From: Lentisphaerota bacterium
GTDB lineage: Bacteria; Verrucomicrobiota; Lentisphaeria; Oligosphaerales; Oligosphaeraceae
NCBI GenBank assembly: GCA_012800565.1
Contig: JAAZIZ010000211.1
Coordinates: forward strand, 1 to 11,059
Direction: 5' to 3'
DNA length: 11,059 nucleotides
In this document: piece by piece, positions 1-5,772 of the stretch
Numbering within the stretch: the stretch's first letter is position 1
Layout of the letters: every line of letters starts with the position of its first letter
The notes under the pieces: model-generated
What the model saw: only the letters and a program-made list of their open reading frames with translations
Databases searched by the model: none
What the model was told of the DNA's origin: nothing
Made by a program: the position numbers and the translations under genes

Positions 1-62
1 GACTTGTCTGACCCGTCCGACTTGTCTGACCCGTCCGACTTGTCTGACCCGTCCGACTTGTC
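1..62. repeat. Minisatellite of 18-bp units (paired degenerate 9-mers)
   Basis: Three perfect copies of an 18-bp unit (GACTTGTCTGACCCGTCC) are followed by 8 bases of a fourth, and the array may continue left of the window. Each unit is two related 9-mers with consensus GACYYGTCY, differing only by C/T changes. Every 9-mer carries GAC and GTC separated by 2 bases, so the array is full of short self-complementary arms. Because 18 is a multiple of 3, plus-strand frame 1 reads as a D-L-S-D-P-S repeat that stays open from base 1 to a TAA at 100-102. I see no start or other coding sign for it, and it could only be a gene end if the frame continues to the left. It lies just beyond the 3' end of mreC. 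Confidence 0.9.
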
Positions 63-90
63 CAACAGCACTATGCAGCCTTTTTGGACA
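59..90. repeat. Inverted repeat at the edge of the minisatellite
   Basis: TGTCCAA (59-65) and TTGGACA (84-90) are perfect 7-bp inverted arms around an 18-base loop, which itself holds GCA-CTA-TGC. The left arm overlaps the last degenerate repeat unit. A T5 run at 81-85 overlaps the right arm, so it does not look like a plus-strand intrinsic terminator. It may be part of the repeat element's boundary; function unknown. Confidence 0.5.
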
Positions 91-106
91 CGGTCTAAAT
101 AACGGC

Positions 107-135
107 AAAAAATCCATGCCTCTGGCCCTGGCCTG
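107..135 (-). terminator. Possible weak intrinsic terminator after mreC
   Basis: Read on the minus strand just past the mreC stop, a GC-rich stretch can form an imperfect hairpin (CCA/TGG plus GCC/GGC around an AGA loop, with an internal mismatch). It is followed one base later by a T6 run (A6 at 107-112 on the plus strand). The stem is short and interrupted, so this is suggestive only. Confidence 0.35.
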
Positions 136-144
136 TCATCAGTC

Positions 145-984
145 TCACTGTACTGCCTCAAGCATATTTGGGCTGAGGACGGTCACAAAGCGCAACACGG
201 CCAGTTCCGCCAATGGCCGGCAAAGCAGGCGCCCACGGGACTGTTCCACCACTTCAAGCAGTACGCCTTGTTCGTTTGGGACTACTTCCCCGACTGGCAG
301 TCCTGCCGGCCCCCAGCCGCCCAGACCGGTAGTCAGCAGCTGCTGACCGGAATGCACCGGGACATCCTTGGGCAGATAATCAAGCGCAAACAACGCCTGC
401 TGCCGGCCCGTCCGGCTAAGACCACGGCTGATCCCCGTGATATCGCTGCCGGACAGCACCAGACTCAGATGGCATTCCGGCGACACGACCGTCGCCACAC
501 GCGAGGTGTGGCGGCTGTTTTCACAGACCCGCCCCACGACATCCGACCCCGAAAGCACCAAAGCCCCTGGCAGCACGCCGTCAGCCAGGCCCTTGTTAAT
601 GCTGAACCCATGCTCCCACAACATCGGATCGCGGGCAATCACTTCGGCCGTCAAGGCCCGCCAGCCGGGCAGCGGCGCCAAGGACAGCAATTGCCGCAAT
701 TCGGCATTCTGTCGCCTGATCTCCGGCATCTCAGCCAGCTGTACTTCCAGCTCCCGCAGGCGCATTTCCTGCCGTATCTGCTCGGAGTCCCGGCTGCCAC
801 CCTGCGGCAGAATCCAGTTCACCCCGCTGGAGACCAGCATCCAGGTACGCTGCCATAAAGAGACGAAAGGCGAAGTGGCCGCACTGCCCAGGCGCCGCCC
901 AAAACTTGAAGTGCTGAACAGCAACAAGGCCAGGACCAGAAGCAACGCCAGTCCATAAGCTATTCGCTGGGCAGTTTTATGCAT
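145..984 (-). CDS. mreC: Rod shape-determining protein MreC
   Basis: This 279-residue protein fits MreC, the bitopic inner-membrane scaffold that links cytoplasmic MreB and MreD/RodA/PBP2 to periplasmic peptidoglycan synthesis during elongation. A hydrophobic anchor lies at about residues 9-25. A coiled-coil-like stretch (65-100) precedes the beta-rich MreC domain. Family signatures are EVIARDP (114-120) followed by a segment ending KGLADGV, DVVGRV (148-153), and TTGLGG with PAGLPVGEV (218-234). The length is at the short end for the family. The ATG at 984 has no clear Shine-Dalgarno sequence, but the anchor begins right after it and no better start is seen. It is the last gene of a minus-strand cluster, 39 bp after the secreted protein gene. 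mreB is not directly upstream, and no mreD appears in the 144 bases left downstream. The identification is secure; the separation from mreB/mreD is unusual but known in some lineages. Confidence 0.95.
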   Translation of the reverse strand: MHKTAQRIAYGLALLLVLALLLFSTSSFGRRLGSAATSPFVSLWQRTWMLVSSGVNWILPQGGSRDSEQIRQEMRLRELEVQLAEMPEIRRQNAELRQLLSLAPLPGWRALTAEVIARDPMLWEHGFSINKGLADGVLPGALVLSGSDVVGRVCENSRHTSRVATVVSPECHLSLVLSGSDITGISRGLSRTGRQQALFALDYLPKDVPVHSGQQLLTTGLGGWGPAGLPVGEVVPNEQGVLLEVVEQSRGRLLCRPLAELAVLRFVTVLSPNMLEAVQ

Positions 985-1023
985 AAGAACTTGAAATACG
1001 GAACCAACCCGGCCAAGGCACAG

Positions 1024-1674
1024 CTATTTGTCTGTCTTGTTCTCGGCTGCGGCATTCTCTGATTCGGGAGCGGCATCCTGAGCAACGGCTGGTTCGGCAG
1101 CCGGTTGGCCTTCTGCAACGTCAGCCGTGCCAGCTTCCGCCGCCGGTGCCGGCTCAGGTGCCGGCTCGGGCACTGGCTCTGGCTCCTGCAGCACCAACCC
1201 GGTAATTGTCGGCAGGGGCACTTCCAAAGCAGATTTCAAAGCCGCCAGGCGGGCGCTGGCAGGACAGGAAAAAATCAATTTCACTTCTGCCGGGCCGGTC
1301 GCCAGGAGATAGCGAAAATCGAAATAACCGCTTCTCCGCTCTGCCATTCCCAAACATTTGCAGTCTCTTCCATCGACTACCAGCAGGTAATCAAGCGGAC
1401 TTAAGGTGCGGTCCGGAAAAACTGCGGCATCCAGAATCACAAAGACTTGATCATCATCCGGGCTCGTCTCCAACAACAGTTCTGCTGGGACATCACCGCC
1501 GGGGGCAGTCAGACCCTGCTTCAAAGCTTCATCCTCGCTGACAAATTTCTGCGCCTCGCTGGTGCGTTCCAGGTTGGTTAATCTTCCGAAGTGGGTGGTA
1601 AGCGACAGCGGTCCGGCCAGAAAATTTCCCGCCCCAAGACACAACAGCAAGCATAAACAACAGCTTTTTTTCAT
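1024..1674 (-). CDS. Secreted protein of unknown function with Pro/Glu/Ala-rich tail
   Basis: I do not recognise the family. The start chosen is the ATG at 1674, giving 216 residues. An AAGGA sits 6 bases upstream, and the product begins MKKSCC followed by a hydrophobic core, a typical signal peptide likely cut near residue 20 (FLA-GP). A longer frame back to 1731 would overlap rph and has no comparable ribosome site. The motif LLLC does not fit a lipobox well, so it is probably periplasmic rather than a lipoprotein. Residues 30-160 look like a compact alpha/beta domain with cysteines at 105, 107 and 137. Residues 163-216 are low complexity, starting with PE/PA pairs and then Ala/Glu-rich, like an extended periplasmic linker. 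It is 25 bp after rph and 39 bp before mreC, so it is very likely cotranscribed with both. A role with MreC in the envelope is an inference from position only. Confidence 0.8.
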   Translation of the reverse strand: MKKSCCLCLLLCLGAGNFLAGPLSLTTHFGRLTNLERTSEAQKFVSEDEALKQGLTAPGGDVPAELLLETSPDDDQVFVILDAAVFPDRTLSPLDYLLVVDGRDCKCLGMAERRSGYFDFRYLLATGPAEVKLIFSCPASARLAALKSALEVPLPTITGLVLQEPEPVPEPAPEPAPAAEAGTADVAEGQPAAEPAVAQDAAPESENAAAENKTDK

Positions 1675-1699
1675 CCTCATTCCTTTTGTCGCCAACGCC

Positions 1700-2431
1700 C
1701 TATTCCGCATCCCGCAAAGCTTCCTCCGCAAAAGCGAAGATTTCCTGTATTCCGCACCTGGCGGTATTCAGGAGATATCCGAGTTCAGCTTCACTGAAGC
1801 TGGCTTCCTCGCCGCTGCCCTGCAGTTCCACAAAACGTCCTCCTGCAGTCATCACCACATTCATATCTACATCTGCGGCCGAGTCCTCCTCGTAACACAG
1901 ATCAAGCAACACTTGCCCGGAAAGCAGGCCGACGCTGACCGCCGCCACCCGGTCTTTCAACGGCGACTCGGTCAGAACGCCCTGCTGAAGCAGCTTCCTG
2001 ACTGCACATTCGAGGGCCAGGGACGCACCGGTAATCGCAGCGCAGCGGGTGCCGCCGTCCGCATCAATAACATCACAATCGACATGCAGAGTCAATCCCG
2101 GCAGCTGGTTCAGATCAACCACCGCCCGCAACGACCGGCCGATCAGGCGCTGGATTTCCGCTGAGCGACCGGATAATTTTCCCCGCATGACCTCCCGTTC
2201 CGTGCGCTGGGCAGTAGCTCCCGGCAGCATCTGGTACTCCGCCGTAATCCAGCCCCCAGGCTGATTTTGCTCTTTCATCCAGCGGGGCACCGAATGCTCT
2301 ACGGACACCGAACAGAGCACCCTGGTATGGCCAAAGCCCATCAGTACCGAGCCGAGCGGGTGGTGCTGAAAGCCAAACTGCAGTGACAGCGGACGTAATT
2401 GCGCCAACAGACGATTATCTTTTCGTTGCAT
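1700..2431 (-). CDS. rph: Ribonuclease PH
   Basis: Phosphate-dependent 3'-to-5' exoribonuclease that trims the 3' ends of tRNA precursors. From the ATG at 2431 it is 243 residues, close to the usual length of about 240. Family sequence is visible throughout: GWITAEYQMLP (60-70), RTERE followed by RGK and GRS (76-90, the phosphate-binding arginine region), EIQRLIGRSLR (92-102), DCDVIDADGGTR (118-129), and EDSAADVDMNVV (182-193), which holds the two conserved aspartates D183 and D189. The start at 2431 aligns best with known N-termini. An ATG at 2446 adds five residues and is also possible; neither has a Shine-Dalgarno sequence. An extra in-frame stretch reaching back to 2521 shows no family similarity. 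It is the first gene of a cluster with the secreted protein and mreC, probably transcribed from the TATAAT box at 2454-2459. Confidence 0.96.
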   Translation of the reverse strand: MQRKDNRLLAQLRPLSLQFGFQHHPLGSVLMGFGHTRVLCSVSVEHSVPRWMKEQNQPGGWITAEYQMLPGATAQRTEREVMRGKLSGRSAEIQRLIGRSLRAVVDLNQLPGLTLHVDCDVIDADGGTRCAAITGASLALECAVRKLLQQGVLTESPLKDRVAAVSVGLLSGQVLLDLCYEEDSAADVDMNVVMTAGGRFVELQGSGEEASFSEAELGYLLNTARCGIQEIFAFAEEALRDAE

Positions 2432-2453
2432 CGGGATAAACTGCATTTCAGGT

Positions 2454-2459
2454 ATTATA
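2454..2459 (-). promoter_or_regulatory. -10 box for the rph cluster
   Basis: A perfect TATAAT reads on the minus strand from 2459 to 2454 inside an AT-rich intergenic region. No good -35 is present: with a 17-bp spacer the hexamer is AATCAG. The expected transcription start near 2447 falls on, or next to, the ATG at 2446 and about 16 bases before the ATG at 2431. The rph message would therefore have almost no leader. Confidence 0.5.
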
Positions 2460-2495
2460 GTTAGTAATTTACCAAACTGATTGTAATTTCTGCAA

Positions 2496-2501
2496 TATAA
2501 T
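2496..2501 (+). promoter_or_regulatory. -10 box for the lipoprotein/parvulin operon
   Basis: A perfect TATAAT lies on the plus strand, diverging from the rph box 36 bases away. The -35 is not recognisable (CAAACT-like sequence at the expected distance). The expected start near 2508 leaves a leader of about 75 bases before the lipoprotein ATG at 2584. The near-palindrome TTTGC-T-GCAAA (2506-2516) overlaps the predicted start and could be an operator. Confidence 0.45.
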
Positions 2502-2546
2502 TTCGTTTGCTGCAAATGCAAAATCTGCAGTGTTCTTTTCGCATTG

Positions 2547-2561
2547 CAGGAACCATTCCTG
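2547..2561 (+). other. Small leader hairpin before the lipoprotein gene
   Basis: CAGGAA (2547-2552) and TTCCTG (2556-2561) form a perfect 6-bp stem with a 3-base loop in the predicted leader. The AGGAA it buries is the only Shine-Dalgarno-like sequence in the leader, but it is 31 bases from the chosen ATG and so unlikely to serve it. There is no T-run, so it is not a terminator. Confidence 0.4.
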
Positions 2562-2583
2562 GCGAGTCATCTTCCCCTCCCTG

Positions 2584-3684
2584 ATGCGTTTTCATCATCC
2601 CATGGTTGTTGCTGCTCTGCTGCTAACCGCAACCTTGCTTTCCTGCAAGCGGCCGGCCGCAGAGCAATACCCGGAAAAAACCAGTCTGGCTCTCTCTGAA
2701 GCCAGCCGGATGCTCCTGCACAGCGATATCCGAGGGGCCAGAACCTTATTGCAGGAACACAACCGCTTCCAAGGGACGCTGTTGCTCGAACTGCTCACCT
2801 CCGCCGAACAGGAACAAGAACTGCTGCACCAGGCAAACCAATGCCTGCAGCAAAATCAGTACCACACTCTGAATAAATTGCTGAGCCAGGCCGAAAAAAA
2901 CGGCCAGACGACACCTGAGCTGCTGCGTTACCGCTCCATTCCCCAGGCCTTACAGGCGCTGCAGTTGTTCTGTCAGCGTATGCCCTGGGAAAGCTCGGAG
3001 GACCTCCAGAATGCACTGGACTGGTTGCAACCCTACGCCCCGGCACTGGAGAAATCACCTGCATTCCAGCGCTTCTGGAGTCAGCAGCAGAACCTGCTGG
3101 TGCCGTTGCGTCAGCGCGAACTGCAGCGCCGCTGTGCCCAGATCAGCAATGAGATGGATATCGCTTTACGGCAAGGTCAGCTCCCGGCCGCCTGGGCAGC
3201 AGGCGCACGTCTGCAGGCCCTGAATCCCGAACATCCTTTGTTCCTGTTCCTGGACTGGCCAGGCAAAACCTTGCGCGGCCAGCTGCCGCTTCTGCCGCCG
3301 TCTTCACCTGAATTGCAGGAAGGCTGTGAACTGGCTTTCGCCTTATGCTGGGAGCAGCTCCCGGCAGCGCGACAGAAACGGCTGCTGTCAGCGCTGGCTG
3401 CGCTGCCCCCGGAGTCTTTCCGCACTGTATCCGGGCTGGCGCTGCTGGCCGGCCACCACAACCGGCCGGAATGGCTGGCCTTGGCTTTCCAGCGCTGGCA
3501 GGCCCAGGCCACCCCCAATGAGCCCCTGCCGCTGTTCTTCCGGGACTATGTCTTGAGCCTCCTGCCGCGTCCAAAGCAGACGGCAGCCTGTTGCCGCCAG
3601 TATACCTGTCCCGGCTTTACCGATTTCTTCACCGCCTTCAATGTTTTGTTATCGCCCATAAACACCCAGAACCCAAGGAAATGA
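2584..3684 (+). CDS. Predicted lipoprotein with helical (TPR-like) repeats
   Basis: I do not recognise a named family. The chosen ATG at 2584 gives 366 residues opening with a short basic/His n-region, a hydrophobic stretch (7-20) and the lipobox LLSC, with the lipidated cysteine at 21. A GTG at 2530 would add 18 residues in front and spoil the signal peptide. Neither start has a clear Shine-Dalgarno sequence. The mature protein is rich in Leu, Gln and Ala and appears almost entirely alpha-helical, with recurring amphipathic helix pairs resembling TPR or other solenoid repeats; exact repeat limits cannot be set by eye. K22 follows the cysteine; with no Asp at +2, outer-membrane sorting would be expected by the E. 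coli rule, if that rule applies here. The stop lies 2 bp before the parvulin start, so the two are surely cotranscribed. A BamD-like or chaperone-partner role is speculation. Confidence 0.85.
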   Translation: MRFHHPMVVAALLLTATLLSCKRPAAEQYPEKTSLALSEASRMLLHSDIRGARTLLQEHNRFQGTLLLELLTSAEQEQELLHQANQCLQQNQYHTLNKLLSQAEKNGQTTPELLRYRSIPQALQALQLFCQRMPWESSEDLQNALDWLQPYAPALEKSPAFQRFWSQQQNLLVPLRQRELQRRCAQISNEMDIALRQGQLPAAWAAGARLQALNPEHPLFLFLDWPGKTLRGQLPLLPPSSPELQEGCELAFALCWEQLPAARQKRLLSALAALPPESFRTVSGLALLAGHHNRPEWLALAFQRWQAQATPNEPLPLFFRDYVLSLLPRPKQTAACCRQYTCPGFTDFFTAFNVLLSPINTQNPRK

Positions 3685-3686
3685 CC

Positions 3687-4790
3687 ATGACCACCCCGAC
3701 CTTGCGCCTTCTCAGCATCACTGCCTTGCTGGGCTTCCTGATCCCGTTGACCGCTCAGGAAGCTGCTCAGGCTCCAGTTCCTGCAGCAGAAGAAGCAACT
3801 GTAACCGCTCCCCAGAAGACCGCTGACGAAATGCTGGCTTTCATCCCCGAAGAAGTGGGCTCCATCCACGGCAAGACGGTGGTCAAGCGCATGGATATCG
3901 TCAAAATCCTCAAACCGCAACTGGAACAGTTTTTGCAAAGTCCCTCCCCCATGCCTCTGCCACAGGAAAGAATAGAAGAAGTCGCCTACAGCCTCAGCAA
4001 AAATCTGGTCGCATACGAAGTTTTGCTGGAGGCTGCCGGCAAGGATGGCATCCAGCCGGATTTGGCCGAGGCCAAAAAGCTGCTGGACGAGCAGAAAGAG
4101 AAAGCCGGTGACAATTTTGAGCAGATGCTGGCCATGCAAGGCATGACTTATGATGAATTAAGTCAGCGGGTAGCCGGCGGACAGGCCATCGAAAAATACT
4201 ACAAAAAGATGCAGGCTGAGCTGAGCAAGACGCAGCCGGTTTCCGAAGACGAAGTCAAGAAATACTACGATGAAAACAAGCAGCAGTTCTCCCAGCCGGC
4301 CATGTTCAGTGCGGCGCACATCCTGATCAAATACAACAGCGACAACCCCAGCGACAAAGAAAAAAACAGCGCCCGGGAAAAATTGCTGGGGCTGAAAAAA
4401 GAGCTCGCCGAAGGTGCTGATTTTGCCGATCTGGCCAAAAAGCACAGCGACTGCCCAAGCAAGAACCAGGGCGGCGACCTGGGTAGTTTCAGCGAGGGTC
4501 AGATGGTATCGGAGTTTGAACAAGCTTTGAAGACTCTGAAGGCAGGTGAAATCAGCGACCCGGTCGAGACCCAGTTCGGGCTGCATCTGATCAAAGCCGG
4601 CGAAAGTAAAGCTGCTTCCGTGCAGGAATTTGCGGAAGTCCAGGCCCAGATCAGCCAGCACCTCCAGGAACAGCAGGCCGGCCAGGCTTTTGAGAAGCAT
4701 CTTGATGCCTTGATGGAAGCCGCTGAATATAAAATCAATCTGCCTGTGCCCAAAAGCGAAGCAGCCGGACACGAGGGGCACAATCACTGA
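3687..4790 (+). CDS. Exported parvulin-type (PpiC) peptidyl-prolyl cis-trans isomerase
   Basis: A SurA/PrsA/PpiD-like folding factor that catalyses cis-trans isomerisation of prolyl bonds in exported proteins. From the ATG at 3687 it has 367 residues; AAGGA lies 7 bases upstream, whereas the ATG at 3681 is too close to it. A signal peptide ends near residue 24 (LTA-QE), with no lipobox. Residues 60-200 are a helical SurA-N-like chaperone region (KYYKKMQ and KKYYDEN are typical lead-ins). The parvulin domain spans about 205-315 and shows HILI (211-214), GADFADLAKKHSDCPS (243-258), GGDLGSF (262-268), MVSEFEQAL (273-281), GEISDPV (287-293) and FGLHLIKAGE (307-316). A helical tail follows, and the protein ends in a His-rich GHEGHNH. 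It directly follows the lipoprotein gene. Activity and location are inferred from the family; whether it is closer to SurA or to PrsA cannot be told by eye. Confidence 0.93.
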   Translation: MTTPTLRLLSITALLGFLIPLTAQEAAQAPVPAAEEATVTAPQKTADEMLAFIPEEVGSIHGKTVVKRMDIVKILKPQLEQFLQSPSPMPLPQERIEEVAYSLSKNLVAYEVLLEAAGKDGIQPDLAEAKKLLDEQKEKAGDNFEQMLAMQGMTYDELSQRVAGGQAIEKYYKKMQAELSKTQPVSEDEVKKYYDENKQQFSQPAMFSAAHILIKYNSDNPSDKEKNSAREKLLGLKKELAEGADFADLAKKHSDCPSKNQGGDLGSFSEGQMVSEFEQALKTLKAGEISDPVETQFGLHLIKAGESKAASVQEFAEVQAQISQHLQEQQAGQAFEKHLDALMEAAEYKINLPVPKSEAAGHEGHNH

Positions 4791-4807
4791 TTGCACCGGC
4801 CACTGCC

Positions 4808-4842
4808 CTTCCCCGGCCAGCCTCCCCCCCCGGTCGGGGAAG
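4808..4842 (+). other. Strong intergenic hairpin with C8 loop
   Basis: CTTCCCCGGCC (4808-4818) pairs with GGTCGGGGAAG (4832-4842): 11 pairs, one of them G-U. The 13-base loop includes C8 (4824-4831). No T-run follows, so it is not a standard intrinsic terminator. It could stop or protect RNA 3' ends, or partly insulate the membrane protein gene downstream. A smaller hairpin, CCGG-TTG-CCGG (4878-4888), lies shortly before that gene's ribosome site. Nothing else is evident in the 122-bp gap. Confidence 0.6.
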
Positions 4843-4912
4843 AGCACACCACAATGGCCAGCCTGTGCTTTGTTCTACCGGTTGCCGGAAATTATCTCTG
4901 GAGGTTAAAAAT

Positions 4913-5734
4913 ATGTCTGCTCAGAATAAAGATTCCCCAGCAAAATATTCCAAGACCTTATTCGCAGAACAATCCGCGTATTCCCTGGACAGCGCCAAGC
5001 AACTGGCCGAACAAGAACGGCATAGAAGACTGCGCCGCTTCCGGCGCATCGGACTGCCTTTCTGCCTGCTGGGAATATGCCTGATCGTTTTCCTGCTGCG
5101 GAAACCAATCTGGGATATCGTTACCTTCAAAGAACCGGATTTAGAGGCTATTCAGCACCAGATGGCCGAAGAAGAACGCCAAAGTCAGGAAAGAGAACTA
5201 ACCGAGGCTGAGCAGCAGGCAATTGAACAGGGGAAAAAACGCTACGGCAACCAGGAAGCCGCAATCGTCATCGAAATGCGCTTTCCCGATGAGCCGTTCG
5301 CGCCGGAAGGTCTCCTCGACCTCGCTTATTGTGCAGTTGACCGCAAGCCCAGTGAAATCGGCCTGGTGCTGGAATTCCGCCAGCCCGTAGCAGGCGAGCA
5401 AGGCGAGAACAGCGTACGCATCAACGGCCAAAGTGAAGTGACCCTGATTGCCGGTGGACAGACGCGCAACCTTAAGCTGCAGTACGATATGCCTGAAGCG
5501 GACTTTGCCGCCGCCCTGGAGGAACTGCACGCAAGCCATTACGGCCCCTGCACCCACCCCCTGGTTGTCACCATCAGCCCCGAACTGCAGGAACGCCGTC
5601 GTCAGCGGGAAGAAAATGCACTGCCGAAAATCATTCCGGCGAGCAGTTCAGACCACGCTCAGGATATTCCGCCCCAAAAAGCCTTGATCTTGCCAGCTTT
5701 CAAGGCTGAGACCTCTACTCTGCCCCCAAAATAA
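4913..5734 (+). CDS. Single-pass membrane protein of unknown function
   Basis: I do not recognise this family. The ATG at 4913 has GGAGG 8 bases upstream and gives 273 residues; an in-frame GTG at 4865 lacks such a site. Residues 1-45 are hydrophilic and end in a strongly basic cluster (HRRLRRFRR, 37-45), followed by one hydrophobic segment at about 46-63. This predicts N-terminus in, C-terminus out. Residues 75-110 are very Glu/Gln/Arg-rich and probably form a helix or coiled coil standing off the membrane. Residues 115-210 look like a mixed alpha/beta domain, and the last 50 residues are Pro/Ser-rich and disordered-looking. It follows the parvulin gene after the hairpin region and precedes dinG by 38 bp in the same direction, so it may share transcripts with both. 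Its position beside the lipoprotein and isomerase suggests an envelope role, without further support. Confidence 0.8.
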   Translation: MSAQNKDSPAKYSKTLFAEQSAYSLDSAKQLAEQERHRRLRRFRRIGLPFCLLGICLIVFLLRKPIWDIVTFKEPDLEAIQHQMAEEERQSQERELTEAEQQAIEQGKKRYGNQEAAIVIEMRFPDEPFAPEGLLDLAYCAVDRKPSEIGLVLEFRQPVAGEQGENSVRINGQSEVTLIAGGQTRNLKLQYDMPEADFAAALEELHASHYGPCTHPLVVTISPELQERRRQREENALPKIIPASSSDHAQDIPPQKALILPAFKAETSTLPPK

Positions 5735-5772
5735 TTGTTCCCGGCTGAAACCGCCGCGCTGCTCCCAAACTG

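Noticed and set aside
1..62. CRISPR array
   Set aside because: The units are directly adjacent with no unique spacers, so this is a tandem repeat.
1..102. Plus-strand D-L-S-D-P-S repeat frame ending in TAA at 100-102 as a gene end
   Set aside because: It is open only because the repeat unit is a multiple of 3. No start, ribosome site or non-repeat domain is visible, and sequence to the left is needed.
268..858. 196-residue plus-strand open frame opposite mreC
   Set aside because: It is a shadow of mreC with no motif or ribosome site; the mreC frame has strong family signatures.
1562..2164. 200-residue plus-strand open frame opposite rph
   Set aside because: It is antisense to RNase PH and lacks any recognisable domain.
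3546..4847. Two minus-strand open frames (197 and 229 residues) opposite the parvulin gene
   Set aside because: They mirror codon bias of the parvulin gene. Apparent hydrophobic Phe/Leu runs come from reversed Lys/Glu-rich codons.
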